NCBI RefSeq assembly: GCF_007990715.1
Contig: NZ_BJWY01000013.1
Coordinates: 27,888 to 91,887, forward strand
Direction of reading: 5' to 3'
DNA from: Nocardia seriolae NBRC 15557
GTDB taxonomy: Bacteria > Actinomycetota > Actinomycetes > Mycobacteriales > Mycobacteriaceae
DNA: 64,000 nt
The notes beneath the pieces are model-generated. The model searched no databases. It saw nothing but the letters and a program-made list of their open reading frames with translations, and was not told the DNA's origin. Position numbers and translations under genes: made by a program. The stretch's first letter is position 1. Every line of letters starts with the position of its first letter. Shown here piece by piece: positions 19,163-27,403 of the stretch.

Positions 19163-19938
19163 CTGACCATATTGCGGGAGCGGCCGTAGATCATGCCGTA
19201 GACCAGCGACCCGAGCACGCCGCCGACCAGCGGGAAGACGATGAACACCCACAGCTGCGCGGGCGCGCCGTCCTGGTAGAACGCGACCGCGAGACTGCGG
19301 GCCGGGTTCACCGAGGTGTTGTCGACCGGGATCGAGATCAGATGGATCACGGTGAGTGTGAAGCCGATCGACAGACCGGCCAGCGGGATGTCGGAGAGCT
19401 GGTCGGTGGAGGCGAGCACCACGAACACCAGCAGCGCGGTGAGCAGAACCTCGACGGTGATGGCGGCGGCCAGGCCGTAACCGTTGATGGTGATCTCACC
19501 CAGGGTCAGCTTGGAGGGACTGTGCGCGCCCCAACCGTTCGCTCCCAGACCGTCTTTGGCGCGATCGTAGGAGGGCAGGTTCTTGGCTATGGCGTAGATC
19601 ACCGCGCCCGCCGCGAGACCGCCGATGACCTGGGCGATCCAGTAGGCCACGGCCACCACGATATTCACGCGTCCGAGCAGCAGTTGGCCCACGGTCACCG
19701 CGGGATTGACATGGCAGCCCGAGATCGGACCGATCGAGTAGACCAGGAACAGCAGGGTGAGGCCGAAGGCCAGGGCCACGCCGAGCGCACCCACCCGTCC
19801 GCCCGCCAGCACGGCGGTGCCGACACCGCCCAGCACCAGCACGAAAGTGCCCAGTGCCTCGGCGAATACCTTGCGCCCCAGGGTGGGAGGTTGTAGATCG
19901 GTGAGATCCTCGGCGACTTCCTGAGCTGTAGGGGACAT
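19159..19938 (-). CDS. aqpZ: Aquaporin Z-type water channel
   Basis: This is a 259-residue MIP-family channel with six transmembrane helices and the two half-helix NPA motifs at 78-80 and 211-213. His199 in HLISIPV and Arg214 after the second NPA match the narrow selectivity filter of water-specific aquaporins rather than glycerol facilitators. A hydrophilic loop of some 25 residues (about 121-147) between helices 3 and 4 is longer than in E. coli AqpZ. The gene is convergent with the MazF-like gene and the two stops share CTAG. Confidence 0.92.
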   Translation of the reverse strand: MSPTAQEVAEDLTDLQPPTLGRKVFAEALGTFVLVLGGVGTAVLAGGRVGALGVALAFGLTLLFLVYSIGPISGCHVNPAVTVGQLLLGRVNIVVAVAYWIAQVIGGLAAGAVIYAIAKNLPSYDRAKDGLGANGWGAHSPSKLTLGEITINGYGLAAAITVEVLLTALLVFVVLASTDQLSDIPLAGLSIGFTLTVIHLISIPVDNTSVNPARSLAVAFYQDGAPAQLWVFIVFPLVGGVLGSLVYGMIYGRSRNMVS

Positions 19939-19979
19939 CGGCTACCTTCCGCTTCGCATGGGTACCGCTTCGGAACAAG

Positions 19980-20822
19980 TCAGGCTAGGCGGGTTATCTC
20001 CACCACCACCTCGAGATCGGTCGAGCCGCTCCCGCTGAAGATACCTTTCAAAGGGGGCACATCCGCGTAATCACGCCCCACACCGACGGATACGTGTTGC
20101 TCGGTGACGGGGATGTTGTTGGTCGGGTCATAGCCCCACCACTGGCCGGTCCAAGCCTCCACCCAGGCGTGCATCTGCCCCGCGACGGTGTCTCCGACCT
20201 CGGCGGCGGGATCGGGGTGCAGGTAGCCGGAGACGTAGCGGCCGGGAATCCCCATGCCGCGCAACAGCAGCAGGGTCAGGTGCGCGAAATCCTGGCACAC
20301 GCCTTGCCGTTCGGCGAAGGCCTGCACCGCGGAGGTGTGCACCGAGGTGGTGCCGGGCAGGTAGGTCATCTCCCGGTTGACCCATTCGGCCGCGCGGACA
20401 ACCGCTTTGGCGGGCGGCACGCCCCGGGCCAGCTGGCGCGAGATCGTGGCCAGGCGGCGCTCGCGCGGGACATACGCGGTGGGCTCGAGCAATTCGTCGA
20501 AGCGGTCGCCGACGGCGTCGTCGCGCAACTCCTCCCAGGACAGCTCCTCGGCGGGCCCGGCGAAGGGTTCGGTCTCCACCACCGAGGCGCTGGTCACCTC
20601 CAATTCGGTGTGCGGCGCGTGCAGATCGAAGGCCGTGACCACGGTGCCCCAGTAGTCGACGTAGCGGAAGGACCGGGTGGAGGGCACGGTGTCGACCCGA
20701 TTGAGGATCACGTTCTGCCTGCTGTCGGCGCGCGGCGTGAGCCGGGCCTCGTTGAACGACCGGGCCACCGGCGCGTCGTAGACATATCCGGTGGTGTGCA
20801 CCACCCGCATGCGCCAGCTCAT
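19980..20822 (-). CDS. Transglutaminase-like cysteine protease family protein
   Basis: The 280-residue protein has an N-terminal beta-rich domain (transglut_N type, about 1-90) and a transglutaminase core with a complete triad: Cys176 in QGVCQDF, His218 in GQMHAW and Asp232 in GYDPTN. Members cleave or crosslink peptides. It is the last gene of a minus-strand set with the ATP-grasp and alpha-E genes. That trio recurs widely and has been proposed to make and process short peptide tags, but no substrate is proven. Start ATG 20822 is supported by GAAAGGA 7 nt upstream. Confidence 0.88.
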   Translation of the reverse strand: MSWRMRVVHTTGYVYDAPVARSFNEARLTPRADSRQNVILNRVDTVPSTRSFRYVDYWGTVVTAFDLHAPHTELEVTSASVVETEPFAGPAEELSWEELRDDAVGDRFDELLEPTAYVPRERRLATISRQLARGVPPAKAVVRAAEWVNREMTYLPGTTSVHTSAVQAFAERQGVCQDFAHLTLLLLRGMGIPGRYVSGYLHPDPAAEVGDTVAGQMHAWVEAWTGQWWGYDPTNNIPVTEQHVSVGVGRDYADVPPLKGIFSGSGSTDLEVVVEITRLA

Positions 20823-20836
20823 GCTGCGTCCTTTCC

Positions 20837-20899
20837 AGCATGAGCGGAGCGCTCCATGGTTACGCTTCGCTGCCGCCTCCGCGCTTGACCGCTCATGCT
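20837..20899. repeat. 11-bp inverted repeat between operon genes
   Basis: AGCATGAGCGG at 20837-20847 is repeated inverted at 20889-20899, leaving a 41-nt spacer that itself contains AGCG/CGCT arms. It fills the 70-bp gap between the alpha-E and transglutaminase genes and overlaps the last codons of the former. It could stop or attenuate transcription, or stabilise the upstream mRNA segment. Confidence 0.6.
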
Positions 20900-21867
20900 G
20901 AGACCTCCTCGGCACCGATGGAGTTGCGACCGTGCAGTCCCGTCCAGGCCACCCAGGATTCGGCGTGAAAGTACTGCAGCGCCACCGCTTCCCCGACCTC
21001 GCGGCAGGTCTGCTGCAGCCACAGCAGCCGACTGGGCAGATCCTCGAGCAGCACCGTGGGCGGGATGAACTCCAGTTCGCTGCGCGCCCGCCCGAGCAGG
21101 CGGTGCGCCTCGTGCCGGGCGGCGAATCTGCTGTTGGGGCGTTGATCCAATTCCTGCAGGCAGGTCTCGGCCACCCGCAGCGAATGGAAGACCGAGCGCG
21201 GGAAAAGCCGGTCCAGCAGGATGAATTCGGCGATCTGATTGGCATCCAGCACGCCGCGATGGGTGCGCAGATACGGATCGTGGGCGCCGGCCGACCGCAA
21301 GACCGTCACCCAGGCCGGAGAAGAGGTCCGGTCACCGGCGCGTGAATGCAACAGGCGCACGGTCATATCCACGCGTTCGATGGATCTGCCGAGCAGCAGG
21401 AATCGATAGCCGTCGTCGCGGCTGAGGGTGGAATCGGAAAGTCCGGCGAACATGGCGGCGCGGTCGGTGATGTAGTGACAGAATTCGTGCGGCCCCAGCG
21501 CCCGCGCCGCACGCTCGGCCGCGGCCAGCCCGTTGTAGGTGGCATTGAGGCACTCCCACATTTCGGTCGAGGTGACTTCCCTTGCACCCCGGGCATTCTC
21601 GCGGGCCCGGGCAATGGAATCGACGATGGACCCGCCGTCGTGGCCGAAGGCGACCAGCTCGGTCACCGACCACACATCCAATTCCTGGTCCTGCTCGGGC
21701 GGGTCGATACCCAGCACGCGTAACAGAACTCGCGAGGTTCTGTCCGGATCGACGGTGGCGTCCTCGAGCAACTGATGAACCGCGACGTCGAGGATGCGCG
21801 CCGTATATTCGGCCCGCTCCACGTAACGACCGATCCAGAACAGGGATTCGGCATTGCGCGCCAACAT
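20893..21867 (-). CDS. Alpha-E domain protein
   Basis: This is a 324-residue, nearly all-helical protein of the alpha-E family (DUF403), starting with the typical MLARNAESLFWIGRYVERAE. The biochemical role is unknown. The family almost always accompanies a circularly permuted ATP-grasp ligase and a transglutaminase-like enzyme, as here. I chose ATG 21867 because AGGTGG lies 8 nt upstream; the frame extends to a GTG at 21894 without a ribosome site. It follows the ATP-grasp gene by 64 bp. Confidence 0.9.
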   Translation of the reverse strand: MLARNAESLFWIGRYVERAEYTARILDVAVHQLLEDATVDPDRTSRVLLRVLGIDPPEQDQELDVWSVTELVAFGHDGGSIVDSIARARENARGAREVTSTEMWECLNATYNGLAAAERAARALGPHEFCHYITDRAAMFAGLSDSTLSRDDGYRFLLLGRSIERVDMTVRLLHSRAGDRTSSPAWVTVLRSAGAHDPYLRTHRGVLDANQIAEFILLDRLFPRSVFHSLRVAETCLQELDQRPNSRFAARHEAHRLLGRARSELEFIPPTVLLEDLPSRLLWLQQTCREVGEAVALQYFHAESWVAWTGLHGRNSIGAEEVSA

Positions 21868-21931
21868 GATCCGACCACCTAACGCTGTAACCACCTGCCG
21901 AGCGCCATTGCTGCTGATGTTTCCGGAATTA

Positions 21932-23611
21932 CTACTGTTGTTGCTGATTGATCCGCGCGGGCGAGGGTTCGCGCGACTGATCGCGCTCCGGGGCGATGTG
22001 CATCTCGGCGACCAGCTCGGAGCCTGCCAATTCCCGTTGCGCCACCGAGGTTCTCGGGGCCAGCACCCAGGTGTCCTTGCTGCCGCCGCCCTGACTGGAA
22101 TTCACCACCAGCGAGTTGGCGGGCAGCGCGACGCGGGTCAAACCGCCCGGCAGTACCCAGATGTCGTCACCGTCATTGACGGCGAAGGGCCGCAGATCCA
22201 CGTGCCGGGGCGCGAGCCTGCCGTCTATCTTGCTCGGCACGGTCGACAATTGCACCACCGGCTGGGCGATCCAGCCGCGCGGATTGGCCCGCACCTTGCG
22301 GCGGGTGGCCTCGAGTTCCCGGGCACCGGCGGCGGGGCCGATGACAATGCCGTACCCGCCGGAGCCCTCGACCGGTTTGATCACCAGTTCCGCGATCCGG
22401 TCCAGCACCTCGTCGCGTTCCTCGGGCTCCCAGCAGCGGTAGGAGTCCACATTGGGCAGCACCGGCTTCTCGCCCAGGTAGTACTCGATGAAGGCGGGCA
22501 CATAGGTGTAGATGAGCTTGTCGTCGCCGACCCCGTTGCCGACCGCGTTGGCCAGTACCACCGAGCCCGCGCGGGCCGCGTTCAGGATCCCGGCCACCCC
22601 GAGCATGGAATCGGGCCGGAACTGCATGGGATCGAGGAAGGTGTCGTCGATGCGCCGGTAGATGACGTCCACCTGCCGCTCCCCGGCGGTGGTGCGCATG
22701 TAGACGACATTGTCGCGGCAGAACAGGTCCCGGCCCTCGACCAGTTCCACGCCCATCTGCCGGGCCAGCAGCGAATGCTCGAAGTAGGCGGAGTTGTGGA
22801 CGCCGGGGGTGAGCACGACCACGGTCGGGTCTGCCTCGTTGGGCGCGGCGGCCGCGCGCAGGGCACGCAGCAGATGGGTCGGATAGTCGCCGACCGCGCG
22901 CACCCGGTGGGAGGCGAACAGGTCCGGGAACACCCGGGCCATGGTGCGGCGGTTCTCCATGACGTAGGACACCCCCGAGGGGGAGCGCAGATTGTCTTCC
23001 AGCACACGGAAATCCCCGTGCTCGTCGCGGACCAGGTCGATCCCGGCCACGTGGATGCGCACCCCGTTGGGCGGCACCAGGCCGGTGGCCTCGCGGTGGA
23101 AGTGGTCGCAGGAGGTGACGAGGCGCTTGGGAATCACGCGGTCGCGCAGGATGGTCTGTTCGCCGTAGACGTCGGCGAGGAAGGCCTCGAGCGCGCGCAC
23201 CCGCTGTTTGATGCCGCGCTCGAGTTTGGTCCATTCGGTGGCGGCGATCACCCGGGGCACCAGGTCCAGGGGAAAGGGGCGCTCCTGCCCGGAGAGGGAG
23301 AAGGTGATGCCCTGATCCACGAAGGCGCGGTCCAGGGCCTCGGCGCGGGCGGCCAGATCCTCGGCGTCGATGGTGGCCAGCGCATTGAAAATCCCCCGGT
23401 AGGGAGCGCGCGGGCGGCCCGCCGAATCGAACATTTCGTCGTAGGCCCGGTCATACCGACCGGGTTGATAACCAGCGAAGACACCCGATTTATCCGGTTT
23501 CTCGGGCGGCATACCGGCGGGAGTGGGCGCGACGGGGGCAAGCGCGGCAGATCTGTCGGTCCTCGGAAGACCCGGTGCGGAGGCGGCGGGGGTCATGGGA
23601 AAATGGTCCAT
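21932..23611 (-). CDS. Circularly permuted ATP-grasp ligase
   Basis: About 559 residues match the circularly permuted ATP-grasp type 2 family (DUF404/DUF407). Recognisable blocks include ERPFPLDLVPRV, DNLRSPSGVSYVMENR, DLFCRDNVVYMRT, NAVGNGVGDDK and KPVEGSGGYG, the last being the likely nucleotide-binding loop. Such enzymes join a carboxylate to an amine with ATP, often forming peptide bonds. The C-terminus ends in four glutamines. The start is uncertain among ATG 23611, 23596 and 23512; none has a good ribosome site, and 23611 or 23596 fit the family length. It is the first gene of the ATP-grasp/alpha-E/transglutaminase set and is divergent from rpsT. Confidence 0.9.
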   Translation of the reverse strand: MDHFPMTPAASAPGLPRTDRSAALAPVAPTPAGMPPEKPDKSGVFAGYQPGRYDRAYDEMFDSAGRPRAPYRGIFNALATIDAEDLAARAEALDRAFVDQGITFSLSGQERPFPLDLVPRVIAATEWTKLERGIKQRVRALEAFLADVYGEQTILRDRVIPKRLVTSCDHFHREATGLVPPNGVRIHVAGIDLVRDEHGDFRVLEDNLRSPSGVSYVMENRRTMARVFPDLFASHRVRAVGDYPTHLLRALRAAAAPNEADPTVVVLTPGVHNSAYFEHSLLARQMGVELVEGRDLFCRDNVVYMRTTAGERQVDVIYRRIDDTFLDPMQFRPDSMLGVAGILNAARAGSVVLANAVGNGVGDDKLIYTYVPAFIEYYLGEKPVLPNVDSYRCWEPEERDEVLDRIAELVIKPVEGSGGYGIVIGPAAGARELEATRRKVRANPRGWIAQPVVQLSTVPSKIDGRLAPRHVDLRPFAVNDGDDIWVLPGGLTRVALPANSLVVNSSQGGGSKDTWVLAPRTSVAQRELAGSELVAEMHIAPERDQSREPSPARINQQQQ

Positions 23612-23806
23612 CACGCAGGGGCAACACGCAGTTGGACCGGGATAAATTTCTGGTTTCAGCCACGTAGCGGATAGGCCCGATTTCATACCTCGGCGCGTTG
23701 CCTGGTAACCTCGACGGTCGGTGCTGCAACTGCCCCTCTCGTAGTGCGCGCCCGAAGACTTTGCATCCCGCATACACACCAAACGAAGGAACACGAGGAA
23801 ACCGGC

Positions 23807-24070
23807 GTGGCCAACATCAAGTCCCAGATGAAGCGGATCCGCACCAACGAGCTTGCGCGTCAGCGTAACCAGTCGGTGAAGTCCGCGCTGCGCACCTCGA
23901 TCCGCAAGTTCCGCGAGGCCGCCGCGGCGGGCGAGAAGGACAAGGCGCTCGAGCTGATGCAGTCCGCGAGCAAGAGCCTGGACAAGGCCGCCTCGAAGGG
24001 CGTCATCCACGCCAACCAGGCCGCCAACAAGAAGTCGGCCCTGTCGCTGGCTTTCAACAAGCTCGGCTGA
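23807..24070 (+). CDS. rpsT: 30S ribosomal protein S20
   Basis: S20 is a small basic protein that binds 16S rRNA early in 30S assembly. The 87-residue sequence begins [11 protein letters not shown] and continues with the classic helical hairpin rich in Lys/Arg/Ala. The GTG start at 23807 follows GAGGAAA by about 6 nt; the open frame upstream is not part of the protein. The gene stands alone with its own terminator, as usual for rpsT. Confidence 0.97.
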   Translation: MANIKSQMKRIRTNELARQRNQSVKSALRTSIRKFREAAAAGEKDKALELMQSASKSLDKAASKGVIHANQAANKKSALSLAFNKLG

Positions 24071-24109
24071 TCCACCCGGTAACCTCTACCGGCATCATGC
24101 TTTTCACAG

Positions 24110-24141
24110 CCGCCGTGGCCACGACGACCACGGCGGTTTTT
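24110..24141 (+). terminator. Rho-independent terminator of rpsT
   Basis: A 9-bp perfect GC stem (CCGCCGTGG, 24110-24118, with 24128-24136) has a 9-nt loop and is followed at once by five T. It lies 40 bp after the rpsT stop. It is the only hairpin in the window with a true T-tract. Confidence 0.9.
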
Positions 24142-24376
24142 GGCATACCCGCCTCCCCGCGACTTCAGCGCACGGCTCGGGATCCGCTGACCGTCGCGCA
24201 TGCGGGCCGGCGGTCGCCAGCCGAAACAATGTCGGGCGTACCCGACGAGTTACCCCGACCGTTACGAAATCAGTTGTCACGTCCGGTACGACTGACACAC
24301 TTGCCGACTCGGGCCATACGAAGCAGGATGGCTGCGAACCGTCGGGGGCAATCGAAAACGTCTACTGGGAGTTCTC

Positions 24377-25129
24377 TTGGCATCGCTGCGTCGTGACAAT
24401 CGTTCGTTCTGGACTCGGGGGGCGCTGACGCTCAGCGTCGCCGCGGTCGCGCTGACCACCGGAATCGGTGTCGCCGCGGCGCGGCCCATCGGACCCTTCG
24501 AGGTCGGCGGGGCGATCGAGGTGGAGTATGACGCGGCGGGCGGGCCGGAGTTCTTCGGCGATCCGACCACTCCCGAGACCGACGCGGCCGGGGGCGGCAA
24601 GAAGCAGGACTTCGCCAACAACCTCTCGATCTATTGGACCCCGGCCACCGACGCGCACGCCATCGGCGGCGCGATCCGCGACAAGTGGCGCGGCACCGGG
24701 TCGGAGTCGGGGTCGCTGAAGTACCCGGTCACCGATGCGGGCGCGACCGCCAAGCCCGGTCAGTTCCAGCACTTCCAGGGCGGGTCGATCTACTGGTCGG
24801 TGGGTTCGGGCACGCACGTGATCAGCGGCGTGATCCGCGACAAGTACGCCGGGGCCGGGTGGGAGTCCAGCCCGCTGGGCTTCCCCATCGCCGATGAGAA
24901 CAAGACCGGCAGCACCACCACCCACGAGCAGCTGTTCGAGGGCGGGGCCATCTATTCGACGCAGAAGACCGGCACCCACATCGTGTGGGGCGCGATCCGC
25001 GACGACTGGGTGCGCAATGGCGGGCAGAACGGCCGCTACGGCTACCCGACCGGCGACGAGTACGACTACCAGGGCGGCAAGGCCCAGGACTTCCAGGGCG
25101 GCAAGATCGTCTGGAAGCCCTCGGAGTAG
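24377..25129 (+). CDS. Secreted LGFP-repeat protein
   Basis: The 250-residue protein has an N-terminal signal peptide (residues 1-35, cleaved near VAAARP). Four LGFP-type repeats follow (about 46-100, 101-148, 149-198, 199-248), recognisable by GGAIRDKW and by GFP- or YPV-like turns. LGFP repeats occur in cell-wall proteins of mycolic-acid bacteria and are thought to bind the cell envelope. The start is TTG at 24377, supported by GGGAG 5 nt before it; no ATG or GTG fits the signal peptide. It is monocistronic and convergent with holA. Confidence 0.86.
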   Translation: MASLRRDNRSFWTRGALTLSVAAVALTTGIGVAAARPIGPFEVGGAIEVEYDAAGGPEFFGDPTTPETDAAGGGKKQDFANNLSIYWTPATDAHAIGGAIRDKWRGTGSESGSLKYPVTDAGATAKPGQFQHFQGGSIYWSVGSGTHVISGVIRDKYAGAGWESSPLGFPIADENKTGSTTTHEQLFEGGAIYSTQKTGTHIVWGAIRDDWVRNGGQNGRYGYPTGDEYDYQGGKAQDFQGGKIVWKPSE

Positions 25130-25144
25130 TTCCGGGCGGTTTCG

Positions 25145-26119
25145 CTACGAGGCGCTCTCGCGCAGGTCCAGAATGCGCGAGAGTGCGTGCTCCAGCGCGT
25201 AATTCACGTCCGCGGCCTGGCCCTTGACGTCGCCGTTGAGGGCCGCCACCACCTGTAGCGCCGCGCCGATCGAAGCCCCGTTCCAGCCGCGGGCCTGGCC
25301 CTGGGCCTTCTTCACCTTCCACGGCGGCATTCCCAGATCACCGGCCATCTTGAACGGGTCGCCGCGCCCGGCCGATCCGACGCGGGCGATGGTGTGCACC
25401 GAATCGGCCAGCGCGTCGGCCAGCAGCACCGCGGGCACCCCGCGATCGATGGCCCAGCGCAGCGCCTCCATGGCGGCGGGCCGATCCCCCGACACCGCCA
25501 GATCGGCCACCTCGAACCCGGTCACCTCGGCCTTGCCCGAGTAGTACCGGTGCACCGCGGCGATATCGACCTTCCCGCCGGTGTCGGCCGCCAACTGCGA
25601 ACTGGCGGCGGCGAGTTCGCGCAGGTCCGAGCCGACGGCCTCGATCAGCGCCTGCACCACGTCGGCGGACACCTTGACATTGGCGGTGCGGAATTCGTTG
25701 CGCACGAACTCGACCCGCTCCCCCGCCTTGGTCAGCTTGGCGGCGGGGTGCACCACCGCGCCCAGCTTCTGCAGGGCGGGCGCGAGCGCCTTGGCCCGGC
25801 CGCCACCGGAGTGCAGCACCACCAGCACGACGCCCTCGGGCGGCGAGGACGCGGCGTCCTGGATGACCGCGACCGCGTCCTTCCCGGCCTCGGCGGCGGA
25901 CTCCAGCACGATCACGCGGTCCTCCGCGAACAGCGAAGGGCTCAGCAACTCGGCCAGTTCCGCGGTGCTCGCATCGCCCGCCCGCAGCCGGTCCACCGGG
26001 AGCGCGTCCGGATCCGGGGTGGTGGCCCGGGCCTGGGCGGTAATGCCCGCCACCGCGCGCTCGATCAGCAGTTCCTCTTCACCGAGCACGAGATGCAGGG
26101 GGGCGGGTCGCTGGTTCAC
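25145..26119 (-). CDS. holA: DNA polymerase III delta subunit
   Basis: Delta is the clamp-loader subunit that opens the sliding clamp during replication. The 324-residue protein begins with [15 protein letters not shown], where family members have the diverged, non-hydrolysing P-loop region. It then has the AAA+-like core and the C-terminal helical collar with IREAVNYALE-like spacing ([12 protein letters not shown]). Start is GTG 26119. The conserved order holA-comEC-comEA holds, although a serine hydrolase gene on the other strand is inserted between holA and comEC. Confidence 0.93.
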   Translation of the reverse strand: MNQRPAPLHLVLGEEELLIERAVAGITAQARATTPDPDALPVDRLRAGDASTAELAELLSPSLFAEDRVIVLESAAEAGKDAVAVIQDAASSPPEGVVLVVLHSGGGRAKALAPALQKLGAVVHPAAKLTKAGERVEFVRNEFRTANVKVSADVVQALIEAVGSDLRELAAASSQLAADTGGKVDIAAVHRYYSGKAEVTGFEVADLAVSGDRPAAMEALRWAIDRGVPAVLLADALADSVHTIARVGSAGRGDPFKMAGDLGMPPWKVKKAQGQARGWNGASIGAALQVVAALNGDVKGQAADVNYALEHALSRILDLRESAS

Positions 26120-26245
26120 GCCCCGATCCTACGAGTCCACCCCGACAGCCCCCGCACCCGCTCGCGTTCGAATACCGAAAGGATGGGTGCCGGGTCCGGG
26201 TTGTCCTGGATGTGGGAGAACCGGTCGGGTTCCTAGGCTCGGGCG

Positions 26246-27403
26246 ATGCGACGTTCAACCGTGCCGATCATCGCGGCCTGTCTCGCCCTGACCCTGCCCG
26301 TCATCGCCGGGTGCGGTTCGGGAACCGCCGAGTCCCATTCGGCCCCGGCGGTTCCCACCGAGGTGACCGATGCGCTGGACGATCTGGTCCGCTCGGGCAT
26401 GCCGGGCGCACAGGCCGTCATCAGCGGACCGGACGGCGTGCGCACGGCCACGGCCGGGTCCGGTGACCTCGCCACCGGCGCGCCCTACGCCGACGGCGCG
26501 CACTTCCGGATCGGCAGCGTCACCAAGACCTTCGTCGCCTCGGTGGTGCTGCCACTCGCCGCCGAGGGCAAGGTCGATCTCGAGGCCCCGATCGGGCGAT
26601 ACCTGCCGGGGGTGGTCGAGAGCGGTGGCAATGACGGCAATCGGATCACCGTGCACCAGTTGCTGCAGCACACCAGCGGGCTGGCGGACTTCGCACCGGA
26701 GGACCCCACGCAGAAGCTGCCGCAGCAACTCGATCAAACCTCTGACGGCAAGGCCTACCGCGATCTCGGACCCGCCGACCTGGTGCGCATCGCGCTGACC
26801 ATGCCTCCGCAATTCGAGCCGGGAGCGCAATTCCGTTACACCAACACCAATTACGTGCTGCTCGACCTGATGATCCAGCACCTCACCGGCGGGCCCCTCG
26901 CCACCGCGATCAGCACCCGCATCCTCGAACCCCTCGCGATGCACGACACCTACTTCCCGCGCCCCGGCGAAACCGCGCTGCGCGACCCGCATCCTGAGGG
27001 GTACAAGAAGGTCGGCGACAGGTGGGCCGATATCACCGATACCGAGACGGCGTGGGCGGGCGCGGCGGGCGCGATCGTTTCCACCGGCGCCGACCTCAAC
27101 CGCTTCTTCACCGCGTTGATGACCGGAAAACTCCTTCCCGCACCGCAACTCGAACAGATGAGGCAGACGATCCCCATGTCCGACGACACCGCTATGGCCT
27201 ACGGACTGGGCCTGCTGCGGCTCCGGGTGCCCTGCGGGCAGCAGGAGAAGGAGGTCTGGGGGCATGCCGGCGGCATACCCGGCTTCAGCACCCTCGCCTT
27301 CGCCACACCCACCGGAACCGGATTCGCGGTCAGCGTCAATACCGAACAGACCAACGATCACTACCCCACGGCGCTGACCGACATCATCTGCTCGGTGGCC
27401 TGA
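26246..27403 (+). CDS. Serine hydrolase, class C beta-lactamase/DD-peptidase fold, lipoprotein
   Basis: This 385-residue exported enzyme has a lipobox ending at Cys23 (VIAGC). The three penicillin-binding motifs are SVTK (91-94, nucleophile Ser91), YTN (198-200) and HAG (340-342). The HAG in place of KTG is typical of beta-lactamase-related DD-peptidases and esterases. It probably acts on cell-wall peptides or esters outside the membrane; true beta-lactamase activity cannot be inferred. The gene lies on the opposite strand inside the otherwise conserved holA-comEC block, so it looks inserted, and its 3' end overlaps comEC by 20 bp. Confidence 0.88.
   Translation: MRRSTVPIIAACLALTLPVIAGCGSGTAESHSAPAVPTEVTDALDDLVRSGMPGAQAVISGPDGVRTATAGSGDLATGAPYADGAHFRIGSVTKTFVASVVLPLAAEGKVDLEAPIGRYLPGVVESGGNDGNRITVHQLLQHTSGLADFAPEDPTQKLPQQLDQTSDGKAYRDLGPADLVRIALTMPPQFEPGAQFRYTNTNYVLLDLMIQHLTGGPLATAISTRILEPLAMHDTYFPRPGETALRDPHPEGYKKVGDRWADITDTETAWAGAAGAIVSTGADLNRFFTALMTGKLLPAPQLEQMRQTIPMSDDTAMAYGLGLLRLRVPCGQQEKEVWGHAGGIPGFSTLAFATPTGTGFAVSVNTEQTNDHYPTALTDIICSVA

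Noticed and set aside
21854..23674. 606-codon plus-strand open frame over the ATP-grasp gene
   Set aside because: It is the complement of a clearly conserved gene and has antisense-type amino acid composition.
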